From: Thermoproteota archaeon
Lineage (GTDB): Archaea > Korarchaeota > Korarchaeia > Korarchaeales > Korarchaeaceae
DNA length: 64,000 nucleotides
NCBI GenBank assembly: GCA_027491415.1
Contig: JAOZFH010000050.1
Span: forward strand, 22,778 to 86,777
Reading direction: 5' to 3'
Every line of letters begins with the position of its first letter. Within the stretch, counting starts at the first letter, position 1. The position numbers were made by a program, and so were the translations under genes. This document shows, in pieces, positions 49,851 through 60,300 of this stretch. A model generated the notes under the pieces. It saw only the letters and a program-made list of their open reading frames with translations, was not told the origin of the DNA and did not search any database.

Positions 49851-51818
49851 TCAACCGCCCTCCTGCCTCACGTACCTCAGCAGCCTCTCGAGGTCCCTCC
49901 TCACCAGCGGCTGAAGCTTGTTGTAGAGTTCTGGGCTCTCTTCCCTGAGGTGCTCGAGCCTTATGGCCGCGTCGATGATCTCGTACCTCTTCCTCATGAG
50001 CGAGGTCCTCTCGAGCTCGTCCCTCACGTCAGAGATCACCGGGGAGAAGGCCACCTTGAGGGACCTGAGGCCGGACCCTGCCAGTCTCAGGAGGTCGTAC
50101 CACACCTCCCTGAGCCTGAGCTGGAGCACGGCCTGAACCAGGTAGGCCGCGGCCAGCAGGAGGAGGACGGTCCCCACCCTCTTGGTCACCCAGACGCCCA
50201 AGAAGGCCTGCGCGAGCTGCACCCGCTCGATGACCACGTAGGTCGTGAGAGTCAGGGTGGCCATGAAGAGGTTCATTCCGGCCCCCAGCCTGAACACAGA
50301 GAAGATGAACCAGTTCAGGACGAGGAACATGATGCCGAGGATGAACGTCTGGGGCTCGATGAGGTAGTACGCGGCGAGCACGACTAGGCAGGCCGCAGAC
50401 ACGGCCAGGTCTCTGGCGGTCGCCAGCGGCCCTATGCTCCCCCTCCTGAGCTGGAAGTCCGCCAAGGAGATGAGGGCGAGGGACAGGAGTATGCCCACGT
50501 CCGCTATCCCCACGAGGGTGTTGGTCTCTAGGAGGCCCATGATCAGCGCCATGGCCAGGGTGAACATCCAGGAGTGCCTCGTGATGGAGGCGGGTATGAG
50601 GCCGTCCCTCCCGAGCTCCTCCAGGTGCCTCTTGGCGGCCATGTAGGAGGGGGTGAGGGTCGTTATCGCGGCCAGCAGGACTAGGGAGGCGTTTACGAGG
50701 ACGGCCATCTCCCCAATCCCGAAGGAGATCTCCAGGGGAGGGATGTCGCCAGAGAGGTCGAACGGGGAGATGACCACCGAGTAGACCGCGAAGATAGCCG
50801 TCGACGCGGCGACTGTTAGCATCATCGCCCAGCCGACGTACCTCTCCCTCGACACGGGTCCCAGGAGCGGAATCCTCACCTCTGGCTTGCTCTCCTCGAA
50901 GAGGGCCTGGACCTCTTGGAAGCCGAAGAGGACCAGGTAGATGTAGCCGGCGTTGAATATCACGTCTCTGAGGGTCAGGTGGCTCTCAGAGAGGACGCGG
51001 AGGGGGGGCGATGGAGCCGACTCCAGGAAGCTGGACAGGCTGAGGGTCAGGAGGGTCAGGAAGGCGGCTATCAGGCCCGCCTGGACCAGCGCGACCTCCC
51101 GCCTGTGGGTGCCCTCGTACTTGAACAGGAGGGCGGCCCATAGGAGGACGGCAAGGCCCACGACGGCGATCGTGACGTACAACGCGAATCCAGAGATCCG
51201 GAACGCGAGCAGGACATCCGGGAGGTAGGACGCCAGGAACTTGATCGACATCACTAGGTTGAAGGCCGTGAGCGCCGTGGTGCCCACCCACATGCTGAGC
51301 CTGCTGAGGAAGTACGACGCCCCGGGTCCGTAGGCCGACTTGACGAAGGCCGGGCCGCCGACCGACCTCTCCCCCCGGCCGGAGAGGAGCCTCCCCATGG
51401 TGCCGTAGGCCTGCGCCAGCAGGAGGGAGATGCCCCCGGACAGGGCTATGGCGGCCAGGGTGGAGGCCAGCGAGGAGGATCTTATTGCGTAGGGGAGGAC
51501 CGTCAGCATGGAGATGCCCATCGTCGACCCGATGCCGGCGACGAGCAGGGACAAGAAGCCGTAGATGGGCTCGGGGGTCGCCGCCTCGCCTCTAATCTCG
51601 AACCTCCTGGCCAGCCTGCCGAACATGCCCCCCAGGAAGATCAGGCCCCCTATGCCGTAGACCATGGCCAGCGCGGAGCCCAGGATGAGGGAAGCCGGGC
51701 TCCTGTCTTGGAACAGGGCGAGGCCCACCAGGAGGGCGGCCGCCAGGATCAGGCTAAGCGCGCCAGCGAACAGCCTGACGACGATCAGCGCCTTCCTGAT
51801 CTGCTCAACCACTACCAC
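49851..51818 (-). CDS. APC-superfamily permease
   Basis: 655 residues with about 14 hydrophobic segments and an amphipathic C-terminal tail of 100 residues (AFSPVISDVRDELERTSLMRKRYEIIDAAIRLEHLREES). The APC signature is seen in AGIGSTMGISMLTVLPYA (helix 1 break) and NAGYIYLVLFGFQEVQALFEESK, a helix-6 like segment. It probably carries amino acids or polyamines; the substrate is not predictable. GTG 51818 lies just after the small membrane-protein gene upstream. Confidence 0.8.
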   Translation of the reverse strand: MVVVEQIRKALIVVRLFAGALSLILAAALLVGLALFQDRSPASLILGSALAMVYGIGGLIFLGGMFGRLARRFEIRGEAATPEPIYGFLSLLVAGIGSTMGISMLTVLPYAIRSSSLASTLAAIALSGGISLLLAQAYGTMGRLLSGRGERSVGGPAFVKSAYGPGASYFLSRLSMWVGTTALTAFNLVMSIKFLASYLPDVLLAFRISGFALYVTIAVVGLAVLLWAALLFKYEGTHRREVALVQAGLIAAFLTLLTLSLSSFLESAPSPPLRVLSESHLTLRDVIFNAGYIYLVLFGFQEVQALFEESKPEVRIPLLGPVSRERYVGWAMMLTVAASTAIFAVYSVVISPFDLSGDIPPLEISFGIGEMAVLVNASLVLLAAITTLTPSYMAAKRHLEELGRDGLIPASITRHSWMFTLAMALIMGLLETNTLVGIADVGILLSLALISLADFQLRRGSIGPLATARDLAVSAACLVVLAAYYLIEPQTFILGIMFLVLNWFIFSVFRLGAGMNLFMATLTLTTYVVIERVQLAQAFLGVWVTKRVGTVLLLLAAAYLVQAVLQLRLREVWYDLLRLAGSGLRSLKVAFSPVISDVRDELERTSLMRKRYEIIDAAIRLEHLREESPELYNKLQPLVRRDLERLLRYVRQEGG

Positions 51819-51824
51819 GGGCGA

Positions 51825-52250
51825 TCATCCCTCCTCCGTGACCCCGAGGCCCTGCATGACCTCGCCTGCGTTGGCCAAGCTGTTAACGCACATTACCAGG
51901 AGGGCCAGACCGACCAGAAAGGCGAGGAACCTGAGCCCCGAGACGTTGGCCTTGGTCAGGAGATCTAGAAACTGGTACATCACCTCCTGAAACTCCTCTT
52001 CGCTCGATGGGACCACGAGCAGGAGGCCGGTGACCAGGAACAGGGCGGAGAGCAGGAACTGCATGAGCACGTAAAGGAGGCCCAAGAACTTGCTCCCATA
52101 GAGCAGAGGGTGCCTGATGGCGAACACGAGCCTAGATAGGGTTTCGTGCTTTTCCATGCTCTTGATGAGGCTGAAAACCTTGGAGGGATCGTCGAGGCTG
52201 CTCCGAACGATCCCGGCCAGCCTGTCAACGACGTCGTCGACCGAGTCCAT
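51825..52250 (-). CDS. Two-span membrane protein upstream of the permease
   Basis: 141 residues from ATG 52250. A cytosolic helical region of 60 residues precedes two membrane hairpin helices (FLGLLYVLMQFLLSALFLVTGLLLVV and LRFLAFLVGLALLVMCVNSLAN). Its stop is 4-7 bases before the permease start, so they are co-transcribed and may form a complex. No family is recognised. Longer frames begin earlier, but those residues overlap the divergent MFS promoter. Confidence 0.65.
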   Translation of the reverse strand: MDSVDDVVDRLAGIVRSSLDDPSKVFSLIKSMEKHETLSRLVFAIRHPLLYGSKFLGLLYVLMQFLLSALFLVTGLLLVVPSSEEEFQEVMYQFLDLLTKANVSGLRFLAFLVGLALLVMCVNSLANAGEVMQGLGVTEEG

Positions 52251-52368
52251 AGAAGATCCAGTGTCGCTGGCCGCGGCATGGGATAAACGTTCTGAAAGTG
52301 TGGGCCTACACCTGACGGCGAGGGTAGAAGCGTGCAGATTTTTGACGATCAGCGCGCGGGCGCCCGTG

Positions 52369-53562
52369 ATGGGCCGGTCAGCGGGCGACCACGGATCAGC
52401 GCGCTTCACCCTCTACTACCTGGCGTTCAGCGTTACCTTAGCTCACGGGATCGTGATAACGCTCCTATCTCTCTATCTGAACGCCATGGGCTACAGCGGG
52501 TCGCAGATAGGGCTATTCAACGCCGGCTTCACCGTGGCCTCTGCGCTCGCGTCCTGGGCGGCAGGAAGGATCTCGGCCTCCAGAGGTTACGTCACCGCCC
52601 TCCTGCTCTCCTTGGTTCCACCGGCCGCGCTGGCCCCCCTCTTTCCACTGGCCATGACCCCCCTGATCACCGTCACGGCCGTGCTCGTCTACGGGCTCTC
52701 CAAGGGCGCCTTCGGCACGGCGGCCGTGGGGCTCCTATCGGAGATTCCGGGCAGGTGGGGCGCGGCGGTCTCCTTCGGGGCCTTCTACACAGCCGTCGTC
52801 CTCGGCAGGACCGTGTCTGGCGCCCTGGCAGGAGCCATCATCGAGGGGCTCGGGTATCCGTACCTCCTGCTCGCCGGCGGCCTGTTGATGGCCGCGGCGG
52901 CCCCGTTAGCCCTCATCCTGAGGGGAAAAGTGGGCTCGCGCGGTGCCGGCCGCGTGAAGAGGCGGGGTGAGGGTCCCAAGTCGTCGAGGAAGCCGTCTAA
53001 GTCCATGATCATCCTGCTGGTGGCCCTCTTCCTGCACACCATGGGGTTCATGGCCGTGAGCCCCTTCTTCTCGCTCTACGCCCTGAAGGAACTAGGGCTC
53101 AGCGAGGGGCTGGTCGGCACGCTGATGTCCATCAGGAGCGCGGGAGTCATGGTGAGCGAGATCGCGGCCGGCTACCTGACCACTGCGGCTGGATCGGCGG
53201 AGGTGCTCACCGCCCACGTCCTCCTGTCCTCCCTGTCGTGGTCCACCTTCACCCTCTCCAGCGGGTTCTGGTCCGCCGCGGCCATCCTGCTCTTCGGAGG
53301 GGTGGTGGGAGCCCTGGACATGCCCGCCAGGAGGACCCTCATCTCAGAACTCAGCGCCCCCGGCGAGGAGCGGGCGAGGTCGATGGGTCTAGTCGACGCC
53401 GTGACCGGCGTGGCCTCCGCCGTCGGATATCTGCTTGGCGGCGCGATGTGGGACAGGTTGGGTCCCCAGTCGCCGTTCCTGATCGCCTCCGTGTACAACG
53501 CCGCCGCTGTGCCGCTCCTGCTCCTCCTCAGGAGGAGAAGGGCAGGCGAGGCTTCAGCCTGA
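52369..53562 (+). CDS. Major facilitator superfamily transporter
   Basis: About 397 residues from ATG 52369 (or GTG 52366), with 12 hydrophobic segments in two halves joined by a basic loop (GKVGSRGAGRVKRRGEGPKSSRK). The MFS pattern is seen in YLNAMGYSGSQIGLFNAGFTVASALASWAAGRIS. The promoter tttttgac at about 52339 lies 27-30 nt upstream. Resembles sugar/drug efflux carriers; the substrate is unknown. Confidence 0.83.
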   Translation: MGRSAGDHGSARFTLYYLAFSVTLAHGIVITLLSLYLNAMGYSGSQIGLFNAGFTVASALASWAAGRISASRGYVTALLLSLVPPAALAPLFPLAMTPLITVTAVLVYGLSKGAFGTAAVGLLSEIPGRWGAAVSFGAFYTAVVLGRTVSGALAGAIIEGLGYPYLLLAGGLLMAAAAPLALILRGKVGSRGAGRVKRRGEGPKSSRKPSKSMIILLVALFLHTMGFMAVSPFFSLYALKELGLSEGLVGTLMSIRSAGVMVSEIAAGYLTTAAGSAEVLTAHVLLSSLSWSTFTLSSGFWSAAAILLFGGVVGALDMPARRTLISELSAPGEERARSMGLVDAVTGVASAVGYLLGGAMWDRLGPQSPFLIASVYNAAAVPLLLLLRRRRAGEASA

Positions 53563-53645
53563 TTCCGTTAAATATCCTGAGGCCACCTGAACCAAGAGTT
53601 GATTATTGACTGTCAGAGGTGCTCGCAGACTCGGGAGGGTGCGCG

Positions 53646-56117
53646 GTGAGCAAGAGGAGGACCCTGACCGCGCTGGCGGCTCTGGCAGTGCTTGCGAACG
53701 CGGCCTACGGCCTGGCTCAGCCGCATGTGGGGCTAAACGCCTCCACTAACCTCCAAGGGGCCCCACCAGGTGGGGAGGTCGGCGTCTCCGTGAGGGTGTT
53801 CAGCCAGGAGGAGACGCCGATCGAGGGCGTACTTCACGTATCCCTCGTCCGCGCGGGCGGGGTTATCTCCTCGGCCTCCCCTCAGATACTCCAGATCCCG
53901 CCCAAGGGGTCCTCCTCCGCATTGGTCACCCTGAGGGTCCCCGAAGACGCGGGACCCGGTGCCCACTCGATCAGGGTGGTCTTCGCAGTGAACGGCGAGT
54001 CTGTGTCCGCAGAGCTACCGTTCTACGTCACCCCGACCCTCAGTCAGATAGCAGAGCTCGCCATGAGGCTCACCGACATTGATGAGAGGCTGGACCGCCT
54101 CCTCCAGGTAAGGGGAGACGATCCTAAGGTTCAGGCGCTCTCCTCCCTGCGCGAGGCACTCTCGATCAAGTTCGGGGAGCTGGCGAGGCTGGTGGTGGAA
54201 GGAGAAGACCCGGAAAGGGCCGCCGAGCTATACGAGGAGATCGTCTCTTCGCTAGGCGGGATGGAGGAGGAGATCGATGAGGTGAGCGACCTCCGGATCT
54301 TCTTCTGGTCGTTCTCCAGGGAGCTCGACCTGTCGCTGAGCTTCAGCCCGCAGCTCTCGCTCGAGTTCTGGACGAAGGTGGCCACGGCGTCGATTTGGGT
54401 CCTCCTGATCGCGCTGGCGCTGTTCCCGCTCTACTCCACGGGCTACACCACCCTCGCCACGCTGGTGGTGAGGGAGCTCGACCTAGGTGAGGAGGCGCTG
54501 GAGTCGGTGAACCGGAGGGCCGTTGAGATACTTAAGAGGGTTCAAGACGAGCTCGGGTCAGCCAGCTCCCTACGGGGAATGATCATGGTGGCCCTCGCGG
54601 GCGCGCTCGCCAGCGTAGGCATGATGGCGGACAACGTGACGGCCGTGATAGGCTCTATGCTGCTCGCACCCCTCATGAGCACGTTCGTGGCCGGGGCGGT
54701 GGGCCTCGCCCTATACGACGTCTGGAGCGAGGGCAGACCTCTGGGCCTGGACCTGTTCTACCGGGGCTTCAGGGTGGGGATCAAGGGGACGGCCCTTATA
54801 GTGCTCCTCTCCGCCATGACCACCTTCTTCACGAGGGCCTTCGTCCCGGTGAGGATGACCGAGCAGCTGGCCCTGAGGGCGAGCCCGAACCTGGCGGACC
54901 TGGCCATAGCCCTGGCGGCAGGTTTCGCCGGTGCGGTGGCGTCCATGCAGCTGAGCGACGCCAGCTCCCTTGTCGGGTCGGCGGTCGCCATCGCGCTGGT
55001 CCCGCCTGCCGCGGCCGTGGGCGTGGGCGTGGCGATGGGGAACCCGTCCCTGGCCGTCGGGGCCCTGACCCTGACCACGGTCAACGTGGTGGCCATAGTC
55101 TCCGCCGGATACCTGTCGGCGAAGATCTACGCCATCTACCCGCTCATTAAGGGCCTCTACCGCGAGGCCGTCGACTCGATCTCGGAGGCGTGGGGCGAAG
55201 GCTCCCCGGCCGCCCGGGCCGCTAGGGCCACCGGAGAGACGCTCAGGTCCATCCTGATTCTCTTCTCCACGTGGCTCAGGGTCACCATAGGGATACTAGG
55301 TGGGCCCGGGACCATCTCGGACCTGACCTCGATGGTGGCGCGGAGGGTAGCCATACTCGTCGGCCCGATCCTCGTGGCCTGGGCGCTCGGGGCCGCAATA
55401 TCCACCGATTTGTCCTACGCCTTCTCCGACGTCTATTCTGCCCTCTTTGAATCCGTAGAGGACTTGGGAGAGAGAGTGCTGGCCTACCTGCCTGGGCCCA
55501 CCCTTGGCGGCGACCTCGTGTTCTTGGGTGTGGCTGTCCTCGCCGCTGCCTCGGGCAGGATGCTCCTGGCCGAGGTGTCCAAGGCGAGGGAGTCCAGCGG
55601 GCTCAGGGACTACGTTCGCGTAGGCGCCGCCGGGTTCGCGTTCTGGGCGGCTTCCGGCTACCTCCTCGGACTGCATAGGTTCTCTCACGTGGCCGCGGCG
55701 TACACCATCGTGCTGGCGGCCGGGATCGGGGTGGCATCCCTCAAGAGGCTCTGGCGGAGGAGGAGGCGCGTCGCCCTCTACGGCTTCGTGATCTTCACCC
55801 TGTTCACCCTGATGGTCCACAGCGCCGCCGCCTTCGAGAGGGCCAGGGCGGCAGAGGCGATGGGGTCGGAGACGGTGAGCCAGCTGGTGAGGAGCATAGT
55901 CGCCTCGTACGCCGGCGTGAAGCCCTCAGACGTCGACGTCAGCGCCGGAGTCGAGCCGGGAAGGTGGGTTGTAAGGGCCGTGGTGACGGTGAGCGAGTCC
56001 AGGCTGAGGGCGGGGCCTGTGATGACGCCTAAGGTGGTCACCGCGGCTCAGGACGCGCTCTCCGATGCCCTGGGGGTGGATGTGGTCCTGAGGGTGGAGT
56101 ACAGGATAGTGCCCTGA
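53646..56117 (+). CDS. DUF389 membrane protein with extracytoplasmic N-terminal domain
   Basis: About 823 residues. A signal segment (LTALAALAVLANAAYGLA) leads to a beta-sandwich (about 25-130) and a helical region (about 140-220), a membrane helix, and then a DUF389 core: GMIMVALAGALASVGMMADNVTAVIGSMLLAPLMS and SSLVGSAVAIALVPPAAAVGVGVAMGNPSLAVGALTL, both diagnostic. Four more helices and a small C-terminal domain (VTVSESRLRAGPVMTPKVV) follow. DUF389 proteins have no proven function. GTG 53646 with GGAGG (53634-53638) is preferred over GTG 53619. Confidence 0.83.
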   Translation: MSKRRTLTALAALAVLANAAYGLAQPHVGLNASTNLQGAPPGGEVGVSVRVFSQEETPIEGVLHVSLVRAGGVISSASPQILQIPPKGSSSALVTLRVPEDAGPGAHSIRVVFAVNGESVSAELPFYVTPTLSQIAELAMRLTDIDERLDRLLQVRGDDPKVQALSSLREALSIKFGELARLVVEGEDPERAAELYEEIVSSLGGMEEEIDEVSDLRIFFWSFSRELDLSLSFSPQLSLEFWTKVATASIWVLLIALALFPLYSTGYTTLATLVVRELDLGEEALESVNRRAVEILKRVQDELGSASSLRGMIMVALAGALASVGMMADNVTAVIGSMLLAPLMSTFVAGAVGLALYDVWSEGRPLGLDLFYRGFRVGIKGTALIVLLSAMTTFFTRAFVPVRMTEQLALRASPNLADLAIALAAGFAGAVASMQLSDASSLVGSAVAIALVPPAAAVGVGVAMGNPSLAVGALTLTTVNVVAIVSAGYLSAKIYAIYPLIKGLYREAVDSISEAWGEGSPAARAARATGETLRSILILFSTWLRVTIGILGGPGTISDLTSMVARRVAILVGPILVAWALGAAISTDLSYAFSDVYSALFESVEDLGERVLAYLPGPTLGGDLVFLGVAVLAAASGRMLLAEVSKARESSGLRDYVRVGAAGFAFWAASGYLLGLHRFSHVAAAYTIVLAAGIGVASLKRLWRRRRRVALYGFVIFTLFTLMVHSAAAFERARAAEAMGSETVSQLVRSIVASYAGVKPSDVDVSAGVEPGRWVVRAVVTVSESRLRAGPVMTPKVVTAAQDALSDALGVDVVLRVEYRIVP

Positions 56118-56153
56118 GTCGCGGGCTAGCGGTCTGAGCCCTCGCGGCAGGGC

Positions 56154-56606
56154 TCACCTCTCCGCCCTATCGATCTTAAGGAGGCTCCTCTCCATGGGGC
56201 TGAACGCCCAGAGCGTGGAGTCGAGGAGAACCCAAGTGATGAGGATGTCCCTCATCGGGGTGAGGTCCACCTCCACGGTCCCCCCGGGGAACGTCGTCGT
56301 GAACCTGCCAGGCGTCTGGAGGATGATTGCGGCGAAGTAGGCCCCGGCCGCGAGGGATAGGACTGGGGCCAGCAAGGTGCGGCGGAGGGCTCCCGAGAGG
56401 AACGATATGGCCACGTAGACTGCCAGCTCGAGGGTCAGCAGGTCGGTCGGAGACGGCATGTGGGGCGCGAGTTCCTCACCGGGCGCGGGCAGCATCGCCG
56501 CGAGAAAGCTGAGCAGGAGCCAGAAAGCGGCGGCGGAGAGCGCCCTCTTGGCCCCCGTCTTCAGGTCGAAGATCTCTCCCGGCGTCAGCCGCCCGTCAGG
56601 GTCCAA
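56154..56606 (-). CDS. Small membrane protein, third gene of a trio
   Basis: 150 residues with four hydrophobic segments (AAAFWLLLSFLAAML, LLTLELAVYVAISFLSGAL, VLSLAAGAYFAAIIL, ILITWVLLDSTLWAF). No family is recognised. It overlaps the gene before it by 22 bp, so the three genes are translated as a unit. Confidence 0.6.
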   Translation of the reverse strand: MDPDGRLTPGEIFDLKTGAKRALSAAAFWLLLSFLAAMLPAPGEELAPHMPSPTDLLTLELAVYVAISFLSGALRRTLLAPVLSLAAGAYFAAIILQTPGRFTTTFPGGTVEVDLTPMRDILITWVLLDSTLWAFSPMERSLLKIDRAER

Positions 56607-56935
56607 CTCGCCCTCACCTCCACGAACCCCATCGTGGACAGCGTCATCTCCACACGGTTAGCCGATCTCAGACTCTCGACATCAAGCGGGACCCTCTTCT
56701 GCGAGCCGGGCGAGAGGCGGACCTCCACGCTGCTGACGAGGGCATCTCCCGAGTAAAAGGAGAGGCTAACCTCCGCCTCGAGGGGCGAGGAGTTTCTGAG
56801 AAGCAAGGCGCCGTCAGGGGCAGATTCCAGCCAGATCAGTCCCTCATGTAGCGAGTAGGCCAGCAACATCCACGGCACGAGGTAGAGGAGGAAGAGGGCG
56901 GCGATCGCCAGCCTAAGAGGAGTAGATGGACTCAC
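56585..56935 (-). CDS. Single-pass membrane protein with beta domain, second gene of a trio
   Basis: 116 residues. One N-terminal helix (LAIAALFLLYLVPWMLLAY), then a beta-rich stretch with alternating polar residues (LLLRNSSPLEAEVSLSFYSGDALVSSVEVRLSPGSQ) like a small Ig-type sandwich outside the membrane. No family is recognised. Overlaps its neighbours by about 22 bp on each side. Confidence 0.6.
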   Translation of the reverse strand: MSPSTPLRLAIAALFLLYLVPWMLLAYSLHEGLIWLESAPDGALLLRNSSPLEAEVSLSFYSGDALVSSVEVRLSPGSQKRVPLDVESLRSANRVEMTLSTMGFVEVRASWTLTGG

Positions 56936-57200
56936 CTAACTCCTCCTCCCTGTCCTTCAGCTTCAGGAGACCCCAGAGACCCCTGTCGAGGAGATAGCCA
57001 CCGGCGGTCATGCCGACTGCCAGGGGAACCAGCTGTATTATGATCGAGACGAGGTTAGCGAGCCCTCCCTCCAGGTCTCCAGCAGGAGAGGTGTTTGAAA
57101 ACATCTGGAGACTGTAGTAGAAGCCGGCAGTCACCATTCCTATCCCAAGCACGGCGGACAGCGTGGCCACGACCAGCGCCAATCGCGACGGAGCGACCAT
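56913..57200 (-). CDS. Two-span membrane protein, first gene of a trio
   Basis: 95 residues with hydrophobic segments at 7-29 (ALVVATLSAVLGIGMVTAGFYY) and 50-72 (LVSIIIQLVPLAVGMTAGGYLL), the second followed by a charged tail (KLKDREEELGESIYSS). The leftward promoter is the AT-rich aatttaag near 57243-57250. No family is recognised. Confidence 0.6.
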   Translation of the reverse strand: MVAPSRLALVVATLSAVLGIGMVTAGFYYSLQMFSNTSPAGDLEGGLANLVSIIIQLVPLAVGMTAGGYLLDRGLWGLLKLKDREEELGESIYSS

Positions 57201-57300
57201 TGGTCTTCACCTCGTCGAATCATCCTGGGCGACCAGAGGGACTTAAATTTCGCCCAAGAGGACGCCCCGGTTATTTTGGAGGCGAGGGGTGCCGGAGACC

Positions 57301-57308
57301 TTTTTATT
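57301..57308 (+). promoter_or_regulatory. TATA box of the leaderless C25 peptidase gene
   Basis: TTTTTATT is about 26 nt before ATG 57331 and is preceded by the purine-rich gccggagacc (BRE-like), as expected for a leaderless archaeal gene. Confidence 0.55.
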
Positions 57309-57330
57309 CACCTAGATTAGGACCCCTGCG

Positions 57331-60300
57331 ATGACCGCGGCTCCAAGATGTCCCGTCCTGGCGGCATCTTTTATCCTGACGCTGATCTTGGTCACAACGG
57401 TTGCGCCTGCATGGGCCGCAGACGCGCCGGCGCTCGAGACCAAGTCCATCCTCGTGACTCTAAGCCCGCCAGAGGTTCACCTCAAAGCAGTCGAAGGCAA
57501 GTACGATCTGATCACGATACCTGGGGCCGACCTGCTGATCAAGCCCGGGTATCCCATCCTACCCTGCGTTACAGTAACGCTGACTCTGCCGCCAGGCGTG
57601 GAGTTGGCATCAGTCGATGTGTCGGCGGAGTACGAGGTGCTGGAGGGGAAGTACAGGATAGCTCCGGGTCCCGAGCCCAGGCCCCTGGGCCCACCCTGGC
57701 TCAACGACACGAGGCTAAGGTACGAGGCGGAGCCCTACCCGGCCGTCTACTCTTCGATGGAGTTCCTCCCTACAGAGAATTTCACCTACTCGCTGCACTT
57801 CGGGCTGAACGTCGAGACGATGCGAGACGCGACCTTCCTGGCCGTGAGGCTCTTCCCAGTGAAGTACTCGCCAGCCCTCGGTGAGGTGAGGTTCGCCAGG
57901 GAGATGAGGGTCACCGTCACCTACAGGGTCCAGAAGGCGCCCGTTCAGACCTATGACAAGAGCCTGGTGATCATAACGAACTCGACCCTCCTGACTGCGG
58001 CGAACGACCTGGCCGCCGCCAGGCAGGCCCAGGGCTGGAGCGTCCTTGTCGTCACAACAGATGGAATCGATGCCAACTACACGGGGGGCGACCTACAGGA
58101 GGAGATCAGGTCATTCATCGCCGACAAGAGGGCTGAGGGCTACGCCTTCTTCCTCATCTTGGGAGACGCGGATCAGGTTCCGGTGAGGCTCGCCTACATA
58201 CCTGACGGTTACGACGACTCCGACAATCCCGACTACTCCGGTGACGGGTCCTTTGTCGAGACGGACCTCTACTACTCCGACCTGCAGGGGACGTGGGACT
58301 CGGACGGCGACGGCCTCTACGGCGAGCTCGGGGAGGTGGATGGGGTGCCGGATGTCCTGCTGGGCAGGCTCCCCGCGAGCACGCTATCAGAGGCCCAGGC
58401 CATGGTCTCCAAGGTCGTGAACTACTCACCAGACTCCTCTTGGTTCTACCGATTCCTCTTCGTGGGGACCGTCACCTTCGACGACGCCTTGCACCCTGAG
58501 GGAGAATACCTCAACGACGTGATAGAGTACCAAGACCTGCCTGATCAGTACCACTGGGTCAAGCTCTACGATCAGCTCAACAACCTCTCGCCAAGCTCCG
58601 TGCAGGAGCAGATAAACACGGGGTACGGCTTCGTGAACTTCGCAGGCCACGGAGATCCAAATGGGTGGTACTCTGGACCACTCTACGGGTACCGGACGGT
58701 TTACTCGTCGTCCTGGGCCGCTTCTCTGAATAACTCCACCGCCCCCGCGATAGTGGTCACGATGGCCTGCATGACGGCCAGGTTCGTGGACGTTGACTCC
58801 ATAGGGGAGGTCTTCGTGAAGAATCCCGACGGAGGAGCTGTGGCGTACTTCGGTGCCACTAGGGTGGCGTGGGGCTACGGGGGCTTCTACGTAGATGCCG
58901 GGCTGGCCGGCAAGATGGACAGGCTTTTCGTCCAGGAGCTGCTGTCGGCGGTCAGCTCGACCGACCTCTGGGTTGGGGCGGCCCACTCGTCGGCGATAGC
59001 CGCGTACGTTCTGACGTTGGGCATATCGGATGTCCACGACTGGAAGACCGTCGCCGAGTACGGCACGCTGCTGGGGGACCCGACGCTCGAGCTCCTGCCC
59101 TCGGGAGTCCCGCCGACGCCAACCCCAGAGCCGAAGCTCTACGGCCACGTCACGGACTCCAACGGCCTGCCGGTCGGAGGGGCCACCGTCTCGCTCTACA
59201 ACTACGACACCGGGGCACTCCTGGCGCAGACCACGACCGGCGCGGACGGATACTACGAGATTCCCCGGGGCTCAATCCCGCCGGTGGCCGCCAGGCTGAG
59301 AGTCTCGGAGACTCCAACCACGCAGGGAGGGGTGAAGACGTTCTACCTCGTCAGGGACCAATTCAGGGTCGATATGTCGGTCCTGGCGAAGGGATTCCCG
59401 CCTAACACCGTGCTCTTCGTGGTCGACGACGACGGGAGCGGTCAGGTCGACGTCGGCGTGTGGCCTGACGAAATTGCAGGGGTCATCTCTTCCCTGGGAT
59501 TCAACGTGGTGGTCTATCGTGAGAGTGAGTACGGCGAGCCGACCCTCGACATCCTGCTGGAAGCGGTGGCCGTTTTCTGGCACGTGGGGACCTACTACGG
59601 GGAGGCCATCTCGGCCAGCGACGCGGACCTCCTTATCCAGTACGTGAAGAGGGGCGGGTCCCTAGTGGTAGAGGGGGAGGACATAGCCTACGACCACGGG
59701 TCTGACCGATTCATGACCGAGGTGGCCCACGCCGTCTATGAGGTGGACAACGCCGACTCTGCAGGCATCGACGTTACGTTGGACCACTTCCTGACTTCGG
59801 GCCTACCGGCGTCGTTCACGTTCAACGTCACCCCACCGTTTCCCGACGGGGTCTCCCCGCACGGGGGCTTCGAGTTCCTCAGGTACACCGGAACACCCTA
59901 CTCGGCGGCCGTGGCCTACGATGGCATCGGCGGGAACGGATCCAGGGTCGTCTACTTCGCCTTCCCGCTCCACTACCTCAACTCGACCCACCGGGAGACG
60001 CTCGTGAGGAATGCCATACTGTGGGTGCTGGGAGGCGACTCCACTACCCCCGTGGTCCTCGCCGACCTGCCCCACGTGCTGGAGGGTAAGATTAGGGTGA
60101 ACCTCACGGTGGTCCACCCAGACGGCATCTCGAGCGTGGGCTACGGCGTGGACGGAGATCCAACTACCCCGACGCAAGTGGTCGACGGCTCGGCCGACGA
60201 GGCCAGGGAGGACGTGTTCATTGAGTTAGGCGCTTCCTCCCTGGCCGAGGGCGAGCACGTCCTGACGATCCAGGTGCGAGGCGCCTCCGGAAACCTCAGC